Shown: positions 41,262-51,983, numbered from the stretch's first letter. The stretch is 64,000 nucleotides of DNA from Achromobacter deleyi (GCF_902859705.1 NZ_CADIJO010000010.1:170997-234996); one strand, 5' to 3'. The notes: generated from the letters alone by a model not told the origin. Translations and numbers: made by a program.

Positions 41262-42671
41262 ATGTTCTCGTTCTCACGCAATACCATCTATCCCGCGGGC
41301 CAGGGCCTGCCGGCGTCCGAACGCCTGGGCGCGCTGCTGGCCGTCATGCTGGCCGTCTGCATGGCCAGCCTGGACACCGCCATCGCCAACACCGCGCTGC
41401 CCACCATCGCGCGCGACCTGCAAGCCAGCGATGCCGGTTCCATCTGGGTCATCAGCGGCTACCAGCTGGCCATGGTGGCGGGCCTGCTGCCGGCGGCCGC
41501 GCTGGGCGAGATCCTGGGGCATCGGCGGGTGTACATGGTGGGCATCGTGGTGTTCACCCTGTCGTCGCTGGCGTGCGGGCTGGCGCCGTCGCTGCCGGTA
41601 CTGGTGGCCGCACGCATCCTGCAAGGGCTGGGCGCGGCCGGCGTCATGAGCGTCAACGCCGCCTTGCTGCGCTTCATCTACCCCGCCCCCGTGCTGGGAC
41701 GCGGCATGGGGCTCAATGCGATGGTGGTGGGCCTGTCATTTGCCGCCGGCCCCACCGCGGCGTCCACCATCCTGCTGCTGGGGTCGTGGCACTGGCTGTT
41801 CCTGATCAACGTGCCCATCGGCTTGCTGGCCATGGGGCTGGGCCTGCGCGGCCTGCCCGAAACCACGCGGTCCACGCACGGCTTTGACGGCGTGGCCGCG
41901 GCGCTGTGCGCAACGACGCTGGGCCTGTTCGTGCTGGGCTCGAACGAACTGGCGCACAGCGCGCCGTGGCCGCGCGTCACGCTGGAATGGGGCCTGGCCG
42001 CGGCCAGCCTGTGGCTGCTGATGCGCCGGCAAGCCGGCCATCCGGCCCCGATCCTGGCGGTGGACCTGCTGCGCCGGCCGCTGTTTGCCCTGTCGGCCGC
42101 CACGGCCGTCTGCGCCTTCGCGGCGCAGGCGCTGGCCTTCGTGTCGCTGCCTTTCCTGTTCCAGACCGTGCTGGGCTACACCCAGGTGCACACCGGTTTC
42201 CTGATCACACCGTGGCCGGTCGTAGTAGCCATCATGGCGCCCATCGCCGGGCGCCTGTCGGACCGTTATCCGGCAGGCATGCTGGGTGGCGTGGGCCTGG
42301 CCTTGCTGGCCTTGGGCATGGCCTCGCTGGCCCTGTTGCCGGCCGCGCCGTCGGCCTGGGACATTTCCTGGCGCATGGCGCTGTGCGGCGCCGGCTTCGG
42401 TTTCTTCCAGTCGCCCAACCTGCGCGCCATCATGACGTCGGCCCCGCCGTCGCGCGCGGGCGGCGCCAGCGGCATGATCGGCACGGTGCGCCTGCTGGGC
42501 CAGGCCACCGGCGCCGCCCTGGTGGCTGCATGCTTCAACGTGTCGACCACGCATGGCGCGGTGATGTCGCTGTGGCTGGGCGGCCTGTGCGCAGCGCTGG
42601 CCAGCCTGGCCAGTTTTGCACGGCTGCGCTTCGGCGCCGTGGAGCCCGCGCAAGCGGCGGCAACCCGCTGA
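41262..42671 (+). CDS. MFS drug-efflux transporter, DHA2 (14-helix) family
   Basis: This 469-aa inner-membrane protein opens the membrane part with MLAVCMASLDTAIANTALPT near residue 28, the DHA2 motif C-like opening of EmrB/SmvA-type pumps. It has GEILGHRRVYMVGIVVF near residue 84, AARILQGLGAAGVMSVNAAL near residue 114 and PWPVVVAIMAPIAGRLSDRY near residue 320. About 13-14 hydrophobic segments are seen. No membrane-fusion partner is adjacent. Drug or metabolite export is likely; the substrate is unknown. Confidence 0.9.
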   Translation: MFSFSRNTIYPAGQGLPASERLGALLAVMLAVCMASLDTAIANTALPTIARDLQASDAGSIWVISGYQLAMVAGLLPAAALGEILGHRRVYMVGIVVFTLSSLACGLAPSLPVLVAARILQGLGAAGVMSVNAALLRFIYPAPVLGRGMGLNAMVVGLSFAAGPTAASTILLLGSWHWLFLINVPIGLLAMGLGLRGLPETTRSTHGFDGVAAALCATTLGLFVLGSNELAHSAPWPRVTLEWGLAAASLWLLMRRQAGHPAPILAVDLLRRPLFALSAATAVCAFAAQALAFVSLPFLFQTVLGYTQVHTGFLITPWPVVVAIMAPIAGRLSDRYPAGMLGGVGLALLALGMASLALLPAAPSAWDISWRMALCGAGFGFFQSPNLRAIMTSAPPSRAGGASGMIGTVRLLGQATGAALVAACFNVSTTHGAVMSLWLGGLCAALASLASFARLRFGAVEPAQAAATR

Positions 42672-42747
42672 AACCCCGATTTATTGCGGTTAATTTCGAT
42701 ATATTCCAGGACAGGCCAGACATATACGTAAGATGTGCAACACCTGC

Positions 42748-42774
42748 TAAATATCGTTCAGGCGGGGCCGTTGT
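42748..42774 (+). promoter_or_regulatory. Sigma-28 (FliA)-type flagellar promoter upstream of the chemoreceptor
   Basis: TAAA at 42748-42751 and GCCGTTGT at 42767-42774 are separated by 15 bases. The FliA consensus is TAAA-N15-GCCGATAA, matching in the whole -35 core and the GCCG of the -10. The promoter lies 39 bp before the chemoreceptor ATG, a normal distance for class 3 flagellar genes. Confidence 0.5.
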
Positions 42775-42812
42775 CCGGGTGTAGTCCCTCTCTACACCCT
42801 AGAAAGACGCGT

Positions 42813-44435
42813 ATGACACAGTTCCTGAAAGACATCACCATCCGCCGCATGATCCTGTGCACACTGCTCATGATCAGTGTCCTGCTAGCCGGCCAATCGG
42901 CCATCAGCATCAACGGGTTGCACCACTCCGGCGAAGCGCTCGCCGACAGCAACGAACTCCTGAACGAAGTCTCTTCGCTTGCCCGCATCAACGATCAGAT
43001 CATGCGGGCCCGCCTGCGTCTGTCCCGCCAACTGGAATACGCCCGCGACGGCCTGGCCGCCCCTGCCGCGGAGGAAGGCCGCGCCATCGACGTGGCCGTG
43101 GAAGAAGCCCGCAAGAACCAGGCGCTGTTCCTGGAATCGGCGCAGCGCGACACCCCCGCCGCGATCCTGGAACCGCTGCGCAGCGACTTCGATGCGCTGG
43201 TCAATGGCGGCATCGCCGTCCAGCGGGGCTTTCTGGCCCAGGACGATGTTGAAAAGGCCCGCGCCCACGCCGCCGGCCCGGTCATCACCGCCAGCCGGGC
43301 CTACGGCAAAAGCATCGAAAACTATGAGGCCTATGCCAAGGAACGCCAGGAGGCGCTGGGCAAGCGCGCCGTCGACGAACGCCGCAACGCCTACCTGGGC
43401 ATCGGCATCGTGCTGGGCGTGAGCCTTTTGCTGCTGTTCCTGGGTGACCGCTACGTCGTGGCCTTCGTGCGGCGCCCGCTGGACGACATCAAGCAGCATT
43501 TCCAGCACATCAGCCGCGGCGACCTCACCGTGCCCATCGCCACGTTCGGCGGCAACTGCGCCGGGCAGCTGATTCCCTATCTGCAGGAAATGCAGGCCAG
43601 CCTGGCCCGCACGGTGCATGCCGTGCGCGACGGTGTGGCCGAGATCAACACCGGGTCCAGCGAAATCGCCGCAGGCAACCAGGACCTGTCCAGCCGTACC
43701 GAGCAGCAGGCCGCGTCGCTGGAGGAAACCGCCGCCAGCATGGAAGAGCTGCTGTCCACCGTGACCAGCAACGCCGACAACGCCCGCCAGGCCAACGCCA
43801 TGGCGGCCGAGGCATCTCAGGTGGCGCGCCGCGGCGGCGAGGCCGTGCAAAGCGCCGTGGCCACCATGCGTGAAATCACGCAGGACTCGGGCCGCATCGA
43901 AGACATTGTCGGCGTGATCGACGGCATTGCGTTCCAGACCAACATCCTGGCCCTGAACGCGGCGGTGGAAGCCGCCCGTGCCGGCGAGCAAGGCAAGGGC
44001 TTCGCGGTGGTGGCGGGCGAAGTGCGTTCGCTGGCGCAGCGCAGCGCCAGCGCCGCCAAGGAAATCAAGCAATTGCTCAGCACATCCGGCGCCACGGTGC
44101 AGGCCGGGTCCGTGCAGGTCGAGACCGCCGGGCGCACCATGCAGGAAATCCAGGCGGTGATCGAACGCCTGACGCTGCTGGTGGGCGATATTGCCGCCGC
44201 CTCGCGGGAACAGGTCACGGGCATCGACCAGGTCAACACGGCGGTCACGCAGATGGACCAGGTGACGCAGCAAAACGCGGCCCTGGTCGAACAGGCTGCC
44301 GCCGCAGCCGCCTCGCTGGAATCGCAGGCCCAGCGTCTGCAAAGCTCGGTCAGCGCCTTCCGGCTGCCTGGCCCGGATGCCGGCCACGAGACCTTGGTCC
44401 TGCCGGTACGGGAACGCCTGGCGCTATCGGCGTAA
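42813..44435 (+). CDS. Methyl-accepting chemotaxis protein (chemoreceptor)
   Basis: The 540-aa protein starts at ATG 42813 ([20 protein letters not shown]), giving a normal N-terminal membrane helix; the longer upstream reading lacks it. A periplasmic four-helix-bundle ligand domain (about 35-188) is followed by a second membrane helix ([20 protein letters not shown]), HAMP (about 210-265) and the cytoplasmic signalling hairpin. The hairpin tip has [20 protein letters not shown] near residue 373. No CheR-tethering pentapeptide is seen at the C-terminus. Ligand unknown. Confidence 0.94.
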   Translation: MTQFLKDITIRRMILCTLLMISVLLAGQSAISINGLHHSGEALADSNELLNEVSSLARINDQIMRARLRLSRQLEYARDGLAAPAAEEGRAIDVAVEEARKNQALFLESAQRDTPAAILEPLRSDFDALVNGGIAVQRGFLAQDDVEKARAHAAGPVITASRAYGKSIENYEAYAKERQEALGKRAVDERRNAYLGIGIVLGVSLLLLFLGDRYVVAFVRRPLDDIKQHFQHISRGDLTVPIATFGGNCAGQLIPYLQEMQASLARTVHAVRDGVAEINTGSSEIAAGNQDLSSRTEQQAASLEETAASMEELLSTVTSNADNARQANAMAAEASQVARRGGEAVQSAVATMREITQDSGRIEDIVGVIDGIAFQTNILALNAAVEAARAGEQGKGFAVVAGEVRSLAQRSASAAKEIKQLLSTSGATVQAGSVQVETAGRTMQEIQAVIERLTLLVGDIAAASREQVTGIDQVNTAVTQMDQVTQQNAALVEQAAAAAASLESQAQRLQSSVSAFRLPGPDAGHETLVLPVRERLALSA

Positions 44436-44436
44436 T

Positions 44437-44472
44437 CCGACAGGCGGGCCGTCGCCACGGCCCGCCTGTCGG
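44437..44472. terminator. 16-bp perfect hairpin between convergent genes
   Basis: Bases 44437-44452 pair perfectly with 44457-44472 around a CGCC loop, starting 2 bp after the chemoreceptor stop and ending 17 bp before the hutI stop on the other strand. No T-tract follows on either side, so it may act by RNA stability or with Rho. Its position between two convergent genes suggests a bidirectional terminator. Confidence 0.6.
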
Positions 44473-44488
44473 CAAGACAAGCCGCGCC

Positions 44489-45706
44489 TTATTCCAGCGC
44501 GGTGGCGCACACGGGCTCGCCGTGGCGCACTACCCGCTTGGGCAGCTCGCCGCCGATCCAGTAAGCCAGTTCGGCGGGATGTGAAATATCCCAAGCGACA
44601 AAGTCGGCCGTCATGTCCGCCGCCAACACGCCATGCGTGGCCTGCAAGCCCAGCGCACGAGCCGCGTGCACGGTGGCCCCGGCCAGCGCCTCTTCGGGTG
44701 TCAGCCGGAACAGCGTGCACGCCATGCTCAGCATCAAGCGCAGCGACAGGGCAGGCGACGTGCCCGGGTTCAGATCGCTGGAAATTGCGATGGGTACGCC
44801 ATGGCGCCGCAGCAGGTCAATGGGCGGCAGTTGCGTTTCGCGTAGCGCGTAGAACGCGCCCGGCAGCAGCACCGCCACCGTGCCCGCCGCGGCCATCGCC
44901 AACACGTCGGATTCGGTCAGGTATTCCAGGTGGTCGGCCGACAGCGCGCCGTAGCGCGCGGCCAGGCTGGCGCCGTGCAGCGACGACAACTGCTCGGCGT
45001 GCAGCTTGACCGGCAGGCCAAGGTGCGCGGCAGCCTGGAAGACGCGTTCGACCTGCGCCGGTGAAAACGCCAGGTGCTCGCAGAAGGCATCCACCGCATC
45101 GACCAGCCCTTCGGCCGCCAGCACCGGCAGCATGCGGCGCGCCACTTCATCGATATAGTCGTCGGCGCGGCCGGCAAATTCCGGGGGCAGCGCGTGCGCG
45201 GCCAGGCAGGTGGCGCGCACCGTAAGCGGCAGCGTCTGGCCCAGGCGCCGCGCCACGCGCAGCATCTTGCGTTCGTTGGGCAGGTCCAGCCCGTAGCCCG
45301 ACTTGATCTCCAGCGTGGTCACGCCGTCTCGCAACAGATGCAGGGCGCGCTGGCGGGCGCTGGCATACAGCTGCGCCTCGGTGGCCTCGCGGGTGGCACG
45401 CACCGTGCTGGCAATGCCGCCGCCCTGCGCCGCGATCACCGCGTAATCCACGCCTTGCAGCCGCTGTTCGAATTCCTGGCTGCGGTTGCCGCCGAACACC
45501 AGGTGGGTGTGGCAATCGATCAGGCCGGGCGTGACCCAGGCGCCGCCCAGGTCATGCTCGTGCTCGGTGGCGATGTGCGGCAGCGCGTCTTCGGGGCCGA
45601 TCCAGGCGATGCGCGCGCCGTCGGTCACCAACGCCGCGCGTTCGATCATCGAATAGCGGCCATCGGCCATCGTGGCGGCGTGGCAGTTGCGCCATACCTG
45701 TTTCAT
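44489..45706 (-). CDS. hutI: Imidazolonepropionase HutI
   Basis: HutI hydrolyses imidazolonepropionate to N-formimino-L-glutamate, step three of histidine degradation. The 405-aa protein starts at ATG 45706 ([16 protein letters not shown]); the longer upstream reading belongs to the hutH region. Metal ligands are in [17 protein letters not shown] near residue 64, and a conserved [16 protein letters not shown] is near residue 236. [20 protein letters not shown] near residue 133 is a HutI hallmark. It lies 11 bp after hutH at the end of the operon. Confidence 0.95.
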   Translation of the reverse strand: MKQVWRNCHAATMADGRYSMIERAALVTDGARIAWIGPEDALPHIATEHEHDLGGAWVTPGLIDCHTHLVFGGNRSQEFEQRLQGVDYAVIAAQGGGIASTVRATREATEAQLYASARQRALHLLRDGVTTLEIKSGYGLDLPNERKMLRVARRLGQTLPLTVRATCLAAHALPPEFAGRADDYIDEVARRMLPVLAAEGLVDAVDAFCEHLAFSPAQVERVFQAAAHLGLPVKLHAEQLSSLHGASLAARYGALSADHLEYLTESDVLAMAAAGTVAVLLPGAFYALRETQLPPIDLLRRHGVPIAISSDLNPGTSPALSLRLMLSMACTLFRLTPEEALAGATVHAARALGLQATHGVLAADMTADFVAWDISHPAELAYWIGGELPKRVVRHGEPVCATALE

Positions 45707-45717
45707 CGCGCGCTCCG

Positions 45718-47247
45718 TCAAAGACTGGGCAACAGGCCCGGGGGCACCAAAGCATTCAAGTGGCGAGCGCCGATCAATTGGCTGGCCGCCTCGATGTCGG
45801 GCGCGAAGAAGCGGTCTTTCTCGTAGTGCGCCACTTTTTCGCGCAGCAGGCCGCGGGCCCGCTCCAGCTTGGGCGACGTCTTCAGGCCGGCGCGAAAATC
45901 CAGCCCCTGGCAGGCGCCCAGCCATTCGATCGCCAGGATGTCGCGCACGTTCTCGGCCATGGGCCACAGCCGCTTGCCGGCATTCGGCGCCATCGATACG
46001 TGGTCTTCCTGGTTGGCCGACGTGGGCAGGCTGTCGACGCTGGCGGGATGGGCCAGCGCCTTGTTGTCGCTGGCCAGCGCCGCCGCAGTCACCTGGGCGA
46101 TCATGAAGCCCGAATTCACGCCGCCATTGCTGACCAGGAAGGGGGGCAGCTGCGACATGTGCTTGTCCATCATCAGCGAAATACGGCGTTCGGACAGGGC
46201 GCCGATCTCGGCCAGCGCCAGCGCCAGATTGTCGGCCACCAGCGCCACCGGTTCGGCGTGGAAATTGCCGCCCGACAGCACGTCGCCTTGCTCGGCGAAC
46301 ACCAGCGGATTGTCGGACACCGCGTTGGCCTCGATCTGCAGCACCTCGGCCACATGGCGGATCTGCGTCAGGCAGGCGCCCATGACTTGCGGCTGGCAGC
46401 GCAGCGAATAGGGGTCCTGGACCTTGTCGCAATCCACGTGCGAATGGCCGACCTCGCTATCGTCGGTCAGCAGGTCGCGGAACACCGCGGCCACGTCGAT
46501 CTGGCCGATCTGGCCGCGCGCCTCGTGGATGCGGGCATCGAACGGCACGCGCGAGCCCAGCATGGCTTCCACGCTGAGGCTGCCGCAGACCAGGCCGGCG
46601 GCCAGCAGGTCTTCGGCCTCGAACAGGCCGCGCAGCGCGTAGGCGGTGGATACCTGGGTGCCGTTCAAGAGCGCCAGCCCTTCCTTGGCGGCAAGCGTCA
46701 GGGGTTCGAGCCCGGCGCGGGCCAGGGCCTCTCTGGCCGGCAGCCATTCTCCGCGATGGCGTGCCCGGCTCTCACCCAGCAGCAACAGCGACATATGGGC
46801 CAGCGGCGCCAGGTCGCCCGAGGCGCCCACGGACCCCTTGAGCGGAATGTGCGGATAGACGCCGGCATTGACCAGCGCAATCAGGCTGTCGATGACATGG
46901 CGTCGAATACCCGAACGGCCCCGCGCCAGGCTGTTGATCTTGAGCACCATGATGAGCCGCACCATCGCATCGTCCAGCGGCTCGCCCACGCCGGCCGCAT
47001 GCGACAGCACCAGCGAGCTTTGCAGCGCCTGCAGGTCTTCGCGCGCGATCTTGGTGGACGCCAGCAAGCCGAAGCCGGTATTGATGCCGTAGGCCGTGCG
47101 GCCTTCGGCGATGATGCGTTCGACGCAGGCGACGCTGGCGTCTATGGGACCGTAGGCCGCCGGGTCCAGCGTCACGCGGCCCGGCTGCTGGTACACCTGG
47201 CGCAATTGCGCCAGGGAGAGATGGCCGGGGTTCAGGTGCAGATCCAT
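45718..47247 (-). CDS. hutH: Histidine ammonia-lyase HutH
   Basis: HutH deaminates histidine to urocanate. The 509-aa protein starts at ATG 47247 ([20 protein letters not shown]), with GGAGAAAA upstream. The electrophilic MIO cofactor forms from Ala-Ser-Gly in [14 protein letters not shown] near residue 143. [14 protein letters not shown] near residue 52, the NALVFAEQG-type segment ([20 protein letters not shown] near residue 310) and [16 protein letters not shown] near residue 405 complete the active site. It follows the permease gene by 28 bp. Confidence 0.96.
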   Translation of the reverse strand: MDLHLNPGHLSLAQLRQVYQQPGRVTLDPAAYGPIDASVACVERIIAEGRTAYGINTGFGLLASTKIAREDLQALQSSLVLSHAAGVGEPLDDAMVRLIMVLKINSLARGRSGIRRHVIDSLIALVNAGVYPHIPLKGSVGASGDLAPLAHMSLLLLGESRARHRGEWLPAREALARAGLEPLTLAAKEGLALLNGTQVSTAYALRGLFEAEDLLAAGLVCGSLSVEAMLGSRVPFDARIHEARGQIGQIDVAAVFRDLLTDDSEVGHSHVDCDKVQDPYSLRCQPQVMGACLTQIRHVAEVLQIEANAVSDNPLVFAEQGDVLSGGNFHAEPVALVADNLALALAEIGALSERRISLMMDKHMSQLPPFLVSNGGVNSGFMIAQVTAAALASDNKALAHPASVDSLPTSANQEDHVSMAPNAGKRLWPMAENVRDILAIEWLGACQGLDFRAGLKTSPKLERARGLLREKVAHYEKDRFFAPDIEAASQLIGARHLNALVPPGLLPSL

Positions 47248-47275
47248 TGTTTTTCTCCAGGACGATGGGGCCGTG

Positions 47276-48703
47276 TCATGCAATATCGTGCCGGCCTCCG
47301 GCAGCCAACACCATGGGCGCGGGCAGCGGATCACGACGGGCAAACAGGTAATACAGGATGCCGGGCACGATCAGCCCGATGATCCAGGAAATATCGACGC
47401 CGCCCAGGTGTGCAACCAATGGGCCGGTGTAGAGCTTGGTCGAGATGAAGGGCATCTGCACCAGCACGCCGAACACATACACCAGAATACCGGGCCAGTT
47501 CCAGCGGCCATAGCGGCCGTCAGGGTCCGACAACGCGGCAACGTCGTAGCGCCCGTGGTTGATGAAGTAATAGTCCACCAGGTTGACGGCGCTCCAGGGC
47601 GTGAAGAACGCCAGCAGGAACAGGATGAACGACTTGAACGCATTCAGGAACGAATGCTGTCCGACCAGCGCCACACAGGTGGCCGCGCCCACGATCACCA
47701 GCACGAAGCACAGGCGCTGGCGCCGCGTGATGTCGACATGGCCGCGAAAGCCGCTGATGATGGTGGCGATGCACATGAAGCTGCCGTAGGAATTGAGCGT
47801 CGAGATCGTCACCTTGCCGAAGGCGATGCTGAAATACAGCAGCGCCGCCATCGTGCCGGTGCCGCCCAGGCCGACGATGTAAGCCACCTCGCGGCCGGCG
47901 AACTGGCCCGCGGCCATCGCGGCTGCCAGCACGCCCAGCACCATGGCGATCTGCGCGCCCAGCACCGAGCCCAGGCCCACCGCCAGGAAGGTCTTGAACG
48001 ACGACGTGCGGCTGGGCAGATAGCGTGAGTAGTCCGCCACATACGGCCCATAGGCGATCTGCCACGATGCCGCCAGCGACACGGCCAGCAAGAACGAAGT
48101 CCAGCTGAAATGCCGGATCTGCAGCAGCTGCCCGACGTCGCCCAGCGCGATCACCCGGCTGAACAGGTACACGAACGCGATCAGTCCCAGCACGCTGGCG
48201 ACGCGGCCGATAAGGTGGATCATGCGGTAGCCGAACACCGTCACCGCCATGATGACGGCGGCAAAAAGCAGGATGCCCGCGCTGTCGCTCATGCCAAGCA
48301 ACCGACCGATGGCCTGTCCCGACAACACCGTGCCGGTGGCCGTGAAGCCCAGGTACATCAGGCACACCAACGCAATCGGGATTGCTGCGCCATACACACC
48401 GAACTGCACGCGGCTGGAGATCATTTGCGGCAAGCCTAGCTTAGGGCCTTGCGCCGCGTGCAGCGCCATGACCGCACCACCGAATACCTGACCGATGAGC
48501 AGGCCGATCAACGACCAAAAGACATCCCCGCCCAGCACCACGGCCAATGCCCCGGTGACGATCGCGGTGATCTGCAAGTTGGCGCCCATCCACAGCGTGA
48601 ACTGACTGTAGAGTTTGCCGTGCCGTTCGGTTTCCGGAATGAAGTCGATCGACCTCTGCTCCAACAGGGCTCCTTTCGAAGCCGGCCCTTCCTGCTCCAT
48701 CAT
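47276..48703 (-). CDS. NCS1-family permease, probable histidine/urocanate uptake
   Basis: This 475-aa protein starts at ATG 48703 ([11 protein letters not shown]), chosen because AAGGAG lies 4 bp before it. It has about 12 hydrophobic helices with the NCS1 pattern ([20 protein letters not shown] near residue 34, [20 protein letters not shown] near residue 213, [20 protein letters not shown] near residue 380). NCS1 proteins carry nucleobases and related ring compounds. Its place between hutU and hutH argues for histidine, urocanate or another imidazole as substrate; this is inference from context. Confidence 0.88.
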   Translation of the reverse strand: MMEQEGPASKGALLEQRSIDFIPETERHGKLYSQFTLWMGANLQITAIVTGALAVVLGGDVFWSLIGLLIGQVFGGAVMALHAAQGPKLGLPQMISSRVQFGVYGAAIPIALVCLMYLGFTATGTVLSGQAIGRLLGMSDSAGILLFAAVIMAVTVFGYRMIHLIGRVASVLGLIAFVYLFSRVIALGDVGQLLQIRHFSWTSFLLAVSLAASWQIAYGPYVADYSRYLPSRTSSFKTFLAVGLGSVLGAQIAMVLGVLAAAMAAGQFAGREVAYIVGLGGTGTMAALLYFSIAFGKVTISTLNSYGSFMCIATIISGFRGHVDITRRQRLCFVLVIVGAATCVALVGQHSFLNAFKSFILFLLAFFTPWSAVNLVDYYFINHGRYDVAALSDPDGRYGRWNWPGILVYVFGVLVQMPFISTKLYTGPLVAHLGGVDISWIIGLIVPGILYYLFARRDPLPAPMVLAAGGRHDIA

Positions 48704-48768
48704 GAATCTCCTTGCGGGCACCGGCCCCCGGTGCCCTTGTTCTTATTGAACCTGATAACCGGCCGGGA

Positions 48769-50448
48769 TTAACGCAGCGCGTCGACCATGGGCAGATTCA
48801 GGCCGTTCTCGCGGGCGCAATCAATGGCGATTTCGTAGCCGGCATCGGCATGGCGCATCACGCCAGTAGCCGGGTCGTTGGTCAACACGCGAGCGATGCG
48901 TTCGGCCGCGGCGTCGGTTCCATCGCACACGATCACCATGCCCGAGTGTTGCGAATAACCCAGCCCGACGCCGCCGCCGTGGTGCAGCGACACCCACGTT
49001 GCGCCACCAGCGGTGTTCAACAGCGCATTGAGCAGCGGCCAGTCGGACACGGCGTCGGAGCCATCGCGCATCGATTCGGTTTCACGGTGAGGACTGGCCA
49101 CTGAGCCGGAGTCCAGGTGGTCGCGGCCGATGACGACGGGCGCGGACAGTTCTCCGCTACGCACCATCTCGTTGAACGCCAGGCCGAGTTTGGCGCGCTG
49201 ACCCAGACCCACCCAGCAGATGCGCGCGGGCAAGCCCTGGAAATTGATCCGCTCACGCGCCATGTTCAACCAATGGTGCAGATGCGCGTCATCGGGAATC
49301 AGTTCCTTGACCTTGGCGTCGGTCTTGTAGATGTCTTGCGGATCGCCGGACAACGCGGCCCAGCGGAACGGACCCACACCACGGCAGAACAGGGGCCGGA
49401 TATAGGCCGGAACAAACCCCGGGAAGTCGAACGCGTTGGCCACGCCTTCATCCTTGGCCATTTGCCGGATGTTGTTGCCGTAATCGAACGTGGGAACACC
49501 CATCTTCTGGAATGCCAGCATGGCCGTAACATGCGTCGCCATCGATTGCTTTGCAGCCTTGATGACCACGGCGGGCTCTCGCTTGGCGCGTTCACGATAC
49601 TCCGCCCAGGTCCAGCCAGTGGGCAGGTAACCATTGAGCGGATCGTGGGCGCTGGTCTGGTCCGTGACCAGGTCCGGCCGCACGCCACGCCGCACCAGTT
49701 CAGGCAGGATCTCGGCGGCGTTGCCGCACAGCGCCACCGAGATGGCGTGGCCTTCCTTGGTGTACTTCGCGATACGAGCCAGTGCGTCGTCAAGATCGGA
49801 AGCCTGCTCGTCCACGTAGCGGGTGCGCAAGCGAAAGTCGATGCTGGTCTGCTGGCATTCGATGTTCAGCGAGCAAGCGCCCGCCAGGGTGGCCGCCAGC
49901 GGCTGCGCACCGCCCATACCACCCAGACCCGAGGTCAACACCCAACGGCCGGTCAGGCTGCCGCCGTAATGCTGGCGCCCAGCCTCGACAAAGGTTTCAT
50001 AGGTGCCTTGCACAATGCCTTGACTGCCAATGTATATCCAGCTGCCGGCGGTCATCTGGCCGTACATGGCCAGGCCCTTGGCGTCCAGTTCATTGAAGTG
50101 TTCCAACGTCGACCAATGCGGAACCAGGTTCGAGTTGGCGATCAGCACGCGTGGTGCGTTGGCATGGGTCTTGAATACGCCGACTGGCTTGCCCGACTGA
50201 ACCAGCAAGGTCTCGTCATCGTTCAGCTGGGTCAGCGATTCCACGATCTTGTCATAGCAATCCCAGTCCCGAGCGGCCCGGCCAATTCCGCCGTAGACCA
50301 CCAGTTCTTTGGGGTTTTCAGCGACGTCGGGATCCAGATTGTTCATCAACATGCGCAGCGGCGCTTCGGTCAGCCAGCTCTTGGCCGTCAACTTGGTGCC
50401 GTGCGGCGCGCGGATTTCCACGTTGCGGTATTTGTTCGAATTCTGCAT
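48769..50448 (-). CDS. hutU: Urocanate hydratase HutU
   Basis: HutU converts urocanate to imidazolonepropionate using tightly bound NAD+. The 559-aa protein starts at ATG 50448 ([17 protein letters not shown]), with GGAG 8 bp upstream. Hallmarks are [40 protein letters not shown] near residue 85, [20 protein letters not shown] near residue 160 and the active-site [14 protein letters not shown] near residue 275. It is the first gene of the operon hutU-permease-hutH-hutI behind a HutC-type operator. Confidence 0.96.
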   Translation of the reverse strand: MQNSNKYRNVEIRAPHGTKLTAKSWLTEAPLRMLMNNLDPDVAENPKELVVYGGIGRAARDWDCYDKIVESLTQLNDDETLLVQSGKPVGVFKTHANAPRVLIANSNLVPHWSTLEHFNELDAKGLAMYGQMTAGSWIYIGSQGIVQGTYETFVEAGRQHYGGSLTGRWVLTSGLGGMGGAQPLAATLAGACSLNIECQQTSIDFRLRTRYVDEQASDLDDALARIAKYTKEGHAISVALCGNAAEILPELVRRGVRPDLVTDQTSAHDPLNGYLPTGWTWAEYRERAKREPAVVIKAAKQSMATHVTAMLAFQKMGVPTFDYGNNIRQMAKDEGVANAFDFPGFVPAYIRPLFCRGVGPFRWAALSGDPQDIYKTDAKVKELIPDDAHLHHWLNMARERINFQGLPARICWVGLGQRAKLGLAFNEMVRSGELSAPVVIGRDHLDSGSVASPHRETESMRDGSDAVSDWPLLNALLNTAGGATWVSLHHGGGVGLGYSQHSGMVIVCDGTDAAAERIARVLTNDPATGVMRHADAGYEIAIDCARENGLNLPMVDALR

Positions 50449-50510
50449 GACTCGATCTCCATTTCCATTCACTCCACGCATTGGATAGAACGCGCAGCAG
50501 CGTGGAAGAA

Positions 50511-50539
50511 TGATAAGACGTCTATGGTTGTATATACAA
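50511..50539 (-). promoter_or_regulatory. hut operon promoter
   Basis: On the minus strand TTGTAT (50539-50534) and TTATCA (50516-50511) are separated by 17 bp, ending 62 bp before the hutU ATG. The -35 element is half of the HutC-type palindrome, so repressor binding would directly block RNA polymerase. Confidence 0.55.
50528..50539. promoter_or_regulatory. HutC operator (TTGTATATACAA)
   Basis: A perfect 12-bp palindrome TTGTATATACAA, part of TTGTATATACAAG, matches the GT-x-TA-x-AC form bound by HutC-subfamily GntR repressors, and the TGTATATACA sites known for hut genes. It overlaps the -35 of the hutU promoter. HutC itself is encoded at 51198-51941. Urocanate is the usual inducer. Confidence 0.75.
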
Positions 50540-50550
50540 GTACGGGTTTT

Positions 50551-50586
50551 AAAAAAATTCCCTAGGGATTTCCCCAGGGAAATTTT
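50551..50586 (-). terminator. Rho-independent terminator after hutD
   Basis: Read on the minus strand, AAAATTTCCC (50586-50577) can pair with GGGAATTTT (ending near 50552). A T-run follows directly (plus-strand A7 at 50551-50557, then TTTT). It is 10 bp beyond the hutD stop and separates the hutC-hutD transcript from the hutU promoter. Confidence 0.6.
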
Positions 50587-50595
50587 CTGACACGG

Positions 50596-51201
50596 TCAGC
50601 GATTGCACGGTGTCAGCTCGATCAGGCAGGCGTCAAGCGCCCCCTCTGTGCGCAAACGATAGGCGTGCAGACCGGGCCGCGCATCGATCTGCAGGCAGTC
50701 GTAGCACGAGGGAATGTCGTGCCATGCGTCGCCCACATTGACGGACATCGGAAGCGGGGCCGCATTCAGCACCAACACGCTGCGGGCAGAGCTGTGGAAA
50801 GCCCAGTCTCCGACGCCAGTCACCCACTGCAAGCGCGCGTGATAGCGGGCCGGCGAATAGATCAGGTTGAAATCGCGGATGGGGCCGTTCACCAGCCGGC
50901 AGTCCACCGCCGCGTCACCCGAGAACGCGTAGGCCTGGCGCGGCCCCAGCGGCGCCTGCGCCTGGCCGTCCACCGTCAGTGCTATGCCGGCGCCTTCCAG
51001 CACGGTGATGATGCGCTGCAAGCCGCTGAATGATGAAAAGCCGCCGTCCTGCGCCACCTCGGCAATCGACAGCCGCCAGTCGAATGCCGCGCTGCTGCCA
51101 CCCGGGTTGCACGCCACTTCCTGCGTGATGCCGCCGCCATTGCGCCACGGCATGCGGGGATAGTCCTGCGCCCGGTACAGGCGCGCATCGGGATGCTTCA
51201 T
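50596..51201 (-). CDS. hutD: HutD-family protein
   Basis: This 201-aa cupin-fold protein begins MKHPDARLYRAQDYPRMPWR with NGGGITQEVACNPGG following, the classic HutD opening (PWRNGGG...T.E). RIITVLEGAGIALTVDGQ near residue 63 and GPIRDFNLIYSPARYHA near residue 105 are also family features. HutD is widespread in proteobacterial hut operons and is thought to set an upper limit on hut expression, perhaps by binding formylglutamate or urocanate; its exact role is unsettled. Its ATG overlaps the hutC stop by 4 bp. Confidence 0.93.
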   Translation of the reverse strand: MKHPDARLYRAQDYPRMPWRNGGGITQEVACNPGGSSAAFDWRLSIAEVAQDGGFSSFSGLQRIITVLEGAGIALTVDGQAQAPLGPRQAYAFSGDAAVDCRLVNGPIRDFNLIYSPARYHARLQWVTGVGDWAFHSSARSVLVLNAAPLPMSVNVGDAWHDIPSCYDCLQIDARPGLHAYRLRTEGALDACLIELTPCNR

Positions 51202-51941
51202 TGGGAAAACTTTCCTTCAAGACGGTGACGCGATCCGGGGTGGATCAGGCGGGCCAGCGTCACCACGCGCTCGCCCGACCAGGTGCGGCGGCGGATCAGC
51301 AGACAGGGTTCGGTGCGGTCGATCTGCAGCAGCTGACATTCGCGCGGTTTGGCGACGATGGCCTCGACCACGTGCTCGCCTTCGGTCAGCGGCGCGACGC
51401 GGGTCAGGTATTCGTAGGGCGTGTGCTGCGTGAAATCCTGCTGCAGGTAGTCTGGCGCCAGCCGCACATTGACGTAGCGGTCTTCCAGCTGGATCGGCAC
51501 GTCGTCCTCGAAGTGCACGATGATGGAATGGAACACCGGCTGGCCTTCGCGGATATCCAGCGCCGAGGCCTGCTCGCCGCCCGCGGGTTCTTCGACCAGC
51601 CGCACCACGCGGCTATGGTGCCGGTGGCCGCGGGCCGTGATTTCATCCGCAATATTGTTGACGGCGAACAGCGCCGAACGCGTCTTGGGCTGCGCCACGA
51701 ACGTGCCCACGCCTTGCATGCGCACCAGCAGGCCTTCCGCCGTCAGTTCGCGCAGCGCACGGTTGACGGTCATGCGCGAGTAGCCCAGTTCCTGCACCAG
51801 TTCGCTTTCGGACGGTACACGGTAATGCGCGGGCCAGGCGCCGCTGCGGATCTGCTGGGCGATCATCTGCTTGAGATGCGCATAGAGCGGGGCCGGCGGG
51901 GCGGTGGCCTGGGCGGGCAGGCGGGGCGGGGAAGAAGCCAC
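51198..51941 (-). CDS. hutC: Histidine utilization repressor HutC
   Basis: This 247-aa GntR/HutC-subfamily repressor starts at GTG 51941, preceded by AGGA; the longer ATG reading (52028) would run through the promoter. The winged helix spans about residues 18-85 (MIAQQIRSGAWPAHYRVPSE, ELVQELGYSRMTVNRALREL). A UTRA effector domain follows (IQLEDRYVNVRLAPDYLQQD near 150). It represses hutU-permease-hutH-hutI and is relieved by urocanate in studied bacteria. It is coupled to hutD by a 4-bp overlap. Confidence 0.94.
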   Translation of the reverse strand: MASSPPRLPAQATAPPAPLYAHLKQMIAQQIRSGAWPAHYRVPSESELVQELGYSRMTVNRALRELTAEGLLVRMQGVGTFVAQPKTRSALFAVNNIADEITARGHRHHSRVVRLVEEPAGGEQASALDIREGQPVFHSIIVHFEDDVPIQLEDRYVNVRLAPDYLQQDFTQHTPYEYLTRVAPLTEGEHVVEAIVAKPRECQLLQIDRTEPCLLIRRRTWSGERVVTLARLIHPGSRHRLEGKFSQ

Positions 51942-51977
51942 GGAAATATCCTGTGTCGTGCCGTTGGTCGAAAGCGG

Positions 51978-51983
51978 ATTATA
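51978..51983 (-). promoter_or_regulatory. -10 element of the hutC-hutD promoter
   Basis: TATAAT on the minus strand (51983-51978), a perfect -10 hexamer, 37 bp before the hutC GTG. The upstream sequence (TGTCTGTACATGTC region, 51993-52008) contains TGTACA, which could be a weaker HutC half-site for autoregulation. No good -35 at 17 bp. Confidence 0.5.

Noticed and set aside
45707..46432. N-terminal extension of hutI (reading to 647 aa)
   Set aside because: It overlaps hutH in another frame on the same strand. Normal HutI length is reached from ATG 45706.
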